DNA of 10,455 nucleotides from Akkermansia muciniphila (GTDB lineage Bacteria > Verrucomicrobiota > Verrucomicrobiia > Verrucomicrobiales > V1-33), in contig CALQKQ020000090.1 of assembly GCA_943331195.2 (NCBI GenBank), forward strand, positions 1 through 10,455, read 5' to 3'. The notes beneath the pieces are model-generated. The model saw nothing but the letters and a program-made list of their open reading frames with translations, ran no database searches and was not told the DNA's origin. Below are positions 6,072-10,455 of this stretch, piece by piece (positions within the stretch are counted from its first letter, which is position 1; each line of letters begins with the position of its first letter). The position numbers and the translations under genes were made by a program.

Positions 6072-8240
6072 ATGCGCCCGCTTTTCCTCCTCGCCCTCTG
6101 CCTCCTCGCCGCTCCGCCCCTGCGGGCGGGCAATGAAGATTTGGCCCGCCAAATCAAGCCCTCCCTGGTGGCGATCTACCCGGCGGGGCGCGAGGGCACC
6201 GAGGCCGGGGTGGGCTCGGGCTTCGTGATTTCCGAGGACGGGCTGGTGGCCACCAATTTCCACGTCATCGGCGAAGGGCGGGCCTTGCGGGTGGAGTTTT
6301 CCGACGGCAGCACTCGCGAGGTGTTAGCGGTGCACGCGTGGGACCGGGCCCGCGACCTCGCGGTGCTGCGAGTGGAGGGCGCCGGCCTCGCCAGCCTTCC
6401 GCTCGGCGACTCCGCTGCCGCCGAGCAGGGCACCCCGGCCGTGGCCATGGGGAATCCGCTCGGCTTCCGCTTCAGCATGGTGGAAGGCATGATCTCGGCG
6501 CGCCAAGAGGTCGAGGGCCGCCCCATGCTGCAGCTGGCCATGCCCGTGGAGCGCGGCAACAGCGGCGGCCCGGTGCTCGACAAAGCGGGCCACGTCCTCG
6601 GCATCGTCACCCTCAAAAGCACCGTCACCGCCAACCTCGGATTCGCCGTGCCCGTCAACGAGTTGAAGGCCATGTTAGAAAATCCCCATCCCGTGGCCAT
6701 GAAAAACTGGCTCACCATCGGGGCCCTCAACCCCAAGATCTGGCAGATCGCCGAGCCGAGCGGCTCGCGCTGGTCGCAGCGCGCCGGCGTCATTCAAGTG
6801 CGCGGCAGTAGCAGCGGCTTTGGCGGCCGCGCCCAATGCCTCGCGGTGGCCGCCCCCCCGCCGCTGCCCTATGAAGTGAGTGTTCGGGTCCGCTTGGACG
6901 ACGAATCCGGTGCCGCTGGGCTCAGCTTTTGTTCCGACGGCACCGACCGCCACTACGGCTTTTACCCTAGCAATGGCGGACTGCGCCTGACCCTTTTTGA
7001 AGGCCCGGACGTTTCCTCCTGGACCATCTTGGAACAAGGTCCCTCCCCCCACTATCAAACCGGGAGCTGGAATCACCTCCGGGTGCGCGTCGAGGAGGGC
7101 CGCATCTCCTGCTTTCTCAATGGGGAACTCACCTTCACCAGCGCTGACCCCGCCCTCCGCAGCGGCCGCGTCGGCTTCTGCCAGTTCCGCGGCACCGGGG
7201 CCGAATTCCGCGAATTCAAAACCGGGGCCGACCTTAGCTCCCCTAGCGCTTCCGCCGAATTGCGCGGGGCCATCGACGCCCTCTCCAGCGGCGGCGAGCC
7301 CGCGCCCGCCCTGCGCGGGGCCCTCCAAGCCGACCCGCAAGCGGCCCGCCAACTCGCCGCCGAAGCCGCCGCCACCTTGGAAAAACGCGCCGCCACCCTG
7401 CTCCGCGTCGCCGCCGAAGCGGGGGAATCCGCCCTCGCCGACCAGTTGGCGCGCCTGGTGGATGCCGAAGAATCCGCCATTCCCCTAGCGGAAGCTGCGC
7501 TGCTGCTGGCCCGCCTCGACAATCCCGACCTCGACCCCGCCCCTTACCTCGCGGAGATCGAGCGCATGGCCGCCGACCTCCAAGCCTCCCTCAGCGACGC
7601 CGACCGCGCCGCGCCCGAAGCCACCCTCGCGGCCCTCAATCGCTGGCTCTTCGCGGAAAATGGATTTCACGGCTCGCGCGACGATTTTTCGAACAAGTCT
7701 AACAGCTATCTCAATGAAGTCATCGACGACCGCGAGGGCCTTCCGATCACTTTGGCGGTGCTGCACTTGGAATTGGCCCGCCACCTCGGCCTAGAGCTCG
7801 CCGGCATCCCCCTGCCGGGCCGCTTTGTCACCCAACTGCGCCTCTCTAACCACCCCGAGGGCGGGCCCTACATCGACGTCTTCGATGGCGGCCGCGTCCT
7901 CAACCGCGCCGAGGCCAGCGCCATGGTGCAGGAAGCCGCCGGGCAAGGCCCCCCGGAAAGCGCCTGGCAGCCTAGCACAAAACGGGAGATTCTGCTGCGC
8001 ATGCTCAACAACCTCAGCTCCGAAGCGGTCGCCGCCCAAGACAGCCCGCGCCTGCTCCGCTACCTCGCGGTGCACATCGCCCTCGAACCCAGCGCCGCCA
8101 CTCCCCGCTTGCAGCGCTTCTACCTCCTCAGCCGCTCCGGCCGCCGCGAGGAAGCCGCCAGCGATGCCGCCTGGCTCTTGGAACACCGCCCCCCCGGCTC
8201 CGACGAGGCCCAACTGCGCGAGCTCCTGCGCTCCCCCTAG
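6072..8240 (+). CDS. Exported HtrA-like (S1C) serine protease fused to a LamG/DUF1080-like domain and a SirB1-type domain
   Basis: The 722-aa product joins three units. A signal peptide (MRPLFLLALCLLAAPPLRAG, 1-20) indicates export. A trypsin-like domain (about 22-205) shows the HtrA triad: His64 in VATNFHVIGEG, Asp95 in RARDLAVLRVEG and Ser164 in ERGNSGGPVLD. No PDZ domain follows, unlike DegP/DegS. Residues about 215-388 look like a concanavalin-type beta-sandwich of the LamG/DUF1080 kind (YGFYPSNGGLRLTLFEG, GSWNHLRVRVEEGRISCFLN, SGRVGFCQF), usually a carbohydrate- or cell-surface-binding fold. After an Ala-rich helical linker (about 390-485), residues about 487-720 match the SirB1/transglutaminase-core-2 family with a TPR-like tail: FHGSRDDFSNKSNSYLNEV, REGLPITLAVLHLELARHLG, PLPGRFVT, IDVFDGGRVLN and KREILLRMLNNL. 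SirB1-type domains normally lack the transglutaminase cysteine, and none is seen here. I infer periplasmic or surface protein handling; the substrate is unknown. The ATG at 6072 is preferred over the adjacent GTG at 6069. No Shine-Dalgarno sequence is visible. Confidence 0.88.
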   Translation: MRPLFLLALCLLAAPPLRAGNEDLARQIKPSLVAIYPAGREGTEAGVGSGFVISEDGLVATNFHVIGEGRALRVEFSDGSTREVLAVHAWDRARDLAVLRVEGAGLASLPLGDSAAAEQGTPAVAMGNPLGFRFSMVEGMISARQEVEGRPMLQLAMPVERGNSGGPVLDKAGHVLGIVTLKSTVTANLGFAVPVNELKAMLENPHPVAMKNWLTIGALNPKIWQIAEPSGSRWSQRAGVIQVRGSSSGFGGRAQCLAVAAPPPLPYEVSVRVRLDDESGAAGLSFCSDGTDRHYGFYPSNGGLRLTLFEGPDVSSWTILEQGPSPHYQTGSWNHLRVRVEEGRISCFLNGELTFTSADPALRSGRVGFCQFRGTGAEFREFKTGADLSSPSASAELRGAIDALSSGGEPAPALRGALQADPQAARQLAAEAAATLEKRAATLLRVAAEAGESALADQLARLVDAEESAIPLAEAALLLARLDNPDLDPAPYLAEIERMAADLQASLSDADRAAPEATLAALNRWLFAENGFHGSRDDFSNKSNSYLNEVIDDREGLPITLAVLHLELARHLGLELAGIPLPGRFVTQLRLSNHPEGGPYIDVFDGGRVLNRAEASAMVQEAAGQGPPESAWQPSTKREILLRMLNNLSSEAVAAQDSPRLLRYLAVHIALEPSAATPRLQRFYLLSRSGRREEAASDAAWLLEHRPPGSDEAQLRELLRSP

Positions 8241-8321
8241 AACCCGCGCCGCACCGCCTCCTCGCAAAGCGGCGGCATTTTCCAGTTGAAATGATCCCCC
8301 AGAGGCGGAGAGTGATCCCTC

Positions 8322-8341
8322 GCGGCGGCTTCATCCGCCGC
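8322..8341 (+). terminator. Hairpin with a short T-run after the protease gene, directly upstream of the tRNA
   Basis: GCGGCGG at 8322-8328 and CCGCCGC at 8335-8341 form a perfect 7-bp GC stem with a 6-nt loop, followed by CACTTTT. This fits a modest intrinsic terminator about 80 nt after the protease stop. It ends only 8 nt before the tRNA, so if the tRNA promoter lies further upstream the hairpin would sit in the tRNA's 5' leader. The rest of 8241-8349 holds no gene. A TTGAAA at 8286-8291 could be a -35 box, but no good -10 box follows. Confidence 0.5.
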
Positions 8342-8349
8342 CACTTTTC

Positions 8350-8422
<73 letters not shown>

Positions 8423-8426
8423 CTTC

Positions 8427-8432
8427 TTTTTT
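8427..8432 (+). terminator. T6 run just after tRNA-Lys
   Basis: Six T residues lie 5 nt after the tRNA end. With the stable acceptor/T-arm stems upstream they could end transcription of the tRNA, though there is no dedicated hairpin before them. Confidence 0.35.
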
Positions 8433-8755
8433 GAGCGAAAAACAGCGGCTAAGTCCCTGAAAAGCAGTGGCTTAAGGGAAGTGCTTCCCTAGCGGGAAAG
8501 GGCCTCGGCAGCGCGAATGGGCGGCGATTTTCCCCAAAAAAAGGTGCCTTTAGTTGCCGGGTTATTTGCCGGGGTTCCCCCCGGGGAAGTCGGGGAAACG
8601 GGAGCGCCGTGGTTCGCGGAGGAGTCGGCTCGGTCGAGGGGGCGAACGACCTGGGCCGGTGCTAGTGGCGGCGCAAGGCGCGGACCAGGACATCCGCGAG
8701 GCGCTTGCGGCCTGAAAAAAGCGGGCCGCGCGCCAGTTGGCGCGGCGGGCGGCGG

Positions 8756-8887
8756 TTACATCGCAGCGGAAAATCTCTGCATCTGCGGCAACCCCGCCAT
8801 CGCCAGCGCCTCTTGCGGCGTATAGAATAAGCCCTGGCGGCCTTCTTTTGGGGAGGGATGCTGGCTTTGAAAAACCGAAACCTGAGA
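8756..8887 (-). pseudogene. Possible C-terminal remnant of a lost gene
   Basis: On the minus strand, between an in-frame TGA at 8890-8888 and a TAA at 8758-8756, lies an open frame of 43 codons. Its end reads LFYTPQEALAMAGLPQMQRF, a plausible amphipathic helix with strongly G-ending codons. It has no upstream start codon near its beginning, and the frame is closed just before the segment, so it cannot be a complete gene unless one of the internal ATGs is used. A decayed gene end is one reading; chance in GC-rich DNA is another. The minus-strand hairpin with T6 at 8744-8715 lies just downstream of its stop, as a terminator would. I do not recognise the family. Confidence 0.22.
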
Positions 8888-8897
8888 TCATTTTGGC

Positions 8898-10454
8898 GTG
8901 AAACATCACCACAAACTCTACGACGCCATCATTGTGGGTGGCGGGCACAACGGACTGGTCGCGGCGAGCTATTTGGCGATGGCGGGGAAATCCGTGCTTT
9001 TGCTGGAAGCTCAGGGTGAGCTGGGCGGGGCCACGACGAGTGCGAAACCCTTTCCCGAATACGAGGCCCGGTTGTCGCGCTATTCCTATTTAGTCTCGCT
9101 GCTGCCTGATCAGATTGTGGCCGACTTGGGCATTCGCTTCACCACGCTGGAGCGCTCCATCGCGTCTTACACGCCGGATCCGCGGAACGCCCATGAGGAG
9201 GGGCTTTTGGTTTCTGCGGCCTGGGATGAGAGCACCGCGCGCAGCTTCCGCCGCTTGACGGGGTCGGATCGCGAAGGGCAAGCCTGGGGCACCTTTTACG
9301 GGGAAATCGCGCAGTTGGCGCAGCGCTTGGCCCCGGCGTTCCTTCAACCGCTGCAGCGCGCCAAGCAGCTTAAAGCCGCCATAGGTTTGCCCGAGGTGTG
9401 GCGCTATCTCATGGAAGTTCCGATCGGCGAGGTCATCCGGGAGCGCTTTGGCGACGATTTGGTGCGCGGGGTGGTTCTCACGGATGCGCTGATTGGGACG
9501 TTTGCTTCGGCGGATGAGCTGCAGGCGAACCGCTGTTTTCTCTATCATCTCATTGGCAACGGCACCGGCCAGTGGCGGGTGCCTCTGGGCGGAATGGGGG
9601 CTTTGGTAAGGGAACTCTGCCGGGTGGCGACCTGGCAGGGCGTGGAAATCAAGCTCCAGTCCCGCGTCGCGGCGCTGGAAAGTGGCCCCATGGGGATTCG
9701 CGTGGAAACCGAATCTGGCGAGTCCTATCGCGCCAAGGATGTGCTGTTTGCCGGGGCACCGCAGCATTTGGACCGCTTGCGCGGGCGCACCAGCCCGGCC
9801 TCGCGGGAGGGGTCGCAACTGAAAATCAACATGCTGCTTTCCCGCCTGCCGCGGCTGAAGTCGGGGGTGGACCCGCAGCTGGCTTTTGCGGGCACGTTTC
9901 ACGTCAACGAGAGCTTTTCGCAGTTGGAAGCGGCCTACCACGGCGCGAGTGGCGGTGCCATGCCCGTGCCGCTGCCCCTGGAAATGTATTGCCATACCTT
10001 GTCGGATCCCTCAATTTTGTCTGCTGAGCTGATCGCGAAAGGCTTTCAAACCCTCACTCTTTTTGGATTGCACACTCCGGCCAAACTCTTCGACGCGGAC
10101 CCGCAAGGCGCCACCGCGCGCGCCCAGGCGTGCGCGCTCGCTAGCCTCAACCAGTATCTCGCCGAGCCCATTGAATCGGTGCTGGCACCCTGCCGCGATG
10201 GCGGGCTGGCCATGGAAGTGAAATCGCCGCTCGACGTCGAGCAGGCGATTGGGCTGCCGCGCGGCAACATTTTCCACCGGGACTTGGATTTTCCCTTTCT
10301 CGAGGACGACGAGGCGGATGCGGGCGGGCTGCGCTGGGGTGCGGAAACCGATGATCCGCACCTTTACCTAGCTGGTGCCGGCGCGCGGCGCGGCGGCGGG
10401 GTGAGCGGCATCGCGGGACACAACGCGGCCATGGCCCTGCTCGCCAAGGATTGA
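8898..10454 (+). CDS. FAD-dependent oxidoreductase, PYROXD2 / phytoene-desaturase-like
   Basis: The 518-aa product belongs to the COG1233-type flavoprotein group (phytoene dehydrogenase relatives). The N-terminus has the Rossmann dinucleotide-binding fingerprint IIVGGGHNGLVAASYLAMAG (11-30) with acidic residue Glu37 closing it, then GELGGATT. The C-terminus has the second FAD-contacting stretch, LYLAGAGARRGGGVSGIAG (about 489-507), then HNAA. The spacing, PRGNIFHRDLDF before it and the SRYSYLVSLL segment near residue 70 resemble PYROXD2-like proteins more than true carotenoid desaturases. The substrate is unknown, and no carotenoid genes flank it here. The frame starts at GTG 8898; the next residues (KHHHKLYDAIIVGG) match the family's usual start, so GTG is probably real. 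The Shine-Dalgarno signal is weak. The gene is complete, stopping at TGA 10452-10454. Its codons favour G endings (GCG, TTG, CTG, GGG), whereas metG and the protease gene favour GCC and CTC. Confidence 0.9.
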   Translation: MKHHHKLYDAIIVGGGHNGLVAASYLAMAGKSVLLLEAQGELGGATTSAKPFPEYEARLSRYSYLVSLLPDQIVADLGIRFTTLERSIASYTPDPRNAHEEGLLVSAAWDESTARSFRRLTGSDREGQAWGTFYGEIAQLAQRLAPAFLQPLQRAKQLKAAIGLPEVWRYLMEVPIGEVIRERFGDDLVRGVVLTDALIGTFASADELQANRCFLYHLIGNGTGQWRVPLGGMGALVRELCRVATWQGVEIKLQSRVAALESGPMGIRVETESGESYRAKDVLFAGAPQHLDRLRGRTSPASREGSQLKINMLLSRLPRLKSGVDPQLAFAGTFHVNESFSQLEAAYHGASGGAMPVPLPLEMYCHTLSDPSILSAELIAKGFQTLTLFGLHTPAKLFDADPQGATARAQACALASLNQYLAEPIESVLAPCRDGGLAMEVKSPLDVEQAIGLPRGNIFHRDLDFPFLEDDEADAGGLRWGAETDDPHLYLAGAGARRGGGVSGIAGHNAAMALLAKD

Positions 10455-10455
10455 G

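Larger units (their letters stand above)
8423..8897. other. Intergenic region of about 475 bp without a convincing gene
   Basis: Between the tRNA and the oxidoreductase start I find only small structures. A hairpin AGGGAA/TTCCCT with a 4-nt loop spans 8475-8490, preceded by the imperfect repeat CAGCGGCTAAG/CAGTGGCTTAAG. TTGCCGGG is repeated 12 bp apart at 8554 and 8566. A C/G-rich inverted repeat TTCCCC-CC-GGGGAA lies at 8575-8588. A hairpin CGCGCC-AGTT-GGCGCG spans 8729-8744, with A6 at 8715-8720, which reads as a terminator-like stem plus T6 on the minus strand. No known RNA family (RNase P, SRP, tmRNA, 6S) is recognisable. The promoter of the oxidoreductase must lie here but cannot be placed. 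Confidence 0.6.

Noticed and set aside
6675..7352. Minus-strand open frame (225 codons) opposite the protease fusion
   Set aside because: It is antisense to a region with a clear beta-sandwich-like reading; low-complexity composition and no family features.
8517..8825. 102-codon plus-strand frame in the gap after the tRNA
   Set aside because: Composition is Gly/Ala/Arg-rich and irregular, there is no ribosome-binding site and no motif; it overlaps hairpins and the opposite-strand remnant.
8562..8948. 128-codon minus-strand frame overlapping the oxidoreductase start
   Set aside because: It overlaps the conserved FAD-binding N-terminus of the oxidoreductase and has an Arg/Ser/Pro-rich tail typical of a spurious frame.

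Overview
The window is GC-rich DNA (roughly two thirds G+C by eye) and densely packed with genes. It looks like the chromosome of a free-living Gram-negative bacterium. A TonB-dependent outer-membrane receptor with a signal peptide shows that there is an outer membrane. Several features together suggest Verrucomicrobiota or a related PVC lineage: a secreted HtrA-type protease fused to a DUF1080/LamG-like domain and a SirB1-type domain, a zinc-free MetRS, weak or absent Shine-Dalgarno sequences, and a tRNA gene without an encoded CCA. This placement is inference from domain style. No rRNA or other strong taxonomic marker is present.

Left half, minus strand (about 4291 down to 1): a ZnuD-like zinc-type TonB receptor, then nadC (quinolinate phosphoribosyltransferase), birA (biotin-protein ligase) and the start of an unrecognised, possibly exported protein that runs off the left edge. 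Spacing is tight (48 bp, a TGATG overlap, 17 bp), so this may be one transcription unit read leftward. nadC and birA supply two cofactors, NAD and protein-bound biotin. The receptor and the last protein have no obvious biochemical link to them.

Right half, plus strand (4437 to 10454): metG (short MetRS whose connective-peptide knuckle has no cysteines), the three-part protease fusion, a hairpin, a tRNA-Lys(CTT), about 475 bp without a convincing gene, and a complete PYROXD2/CrtI-like FAD oxidoreductase that stops one base before the window ends.

The znuD-like gene and metG are transcribed divergently from an AT-rich island (4331-4373) holding a 12-bp palindrome and repeated TGCAA units. This is the best regulatory candidate in the window. 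Since one flanking gene looks like a zinc importer and the other encodes a synthetase without the usual zinc ligands, shared zinc-responsive control is a testable but unproven idea.

I see no CRISPR array, insertion sequence, prophage, defence island or clearly new multi-gene system. The most unusual items are the protease/LamG-like/SirB1 fusion, the receptor-metG intergenic region, a short gene-like remnant before the oxidoreductase, and a strong context bias of the rare Leu codons CTA/TTA.
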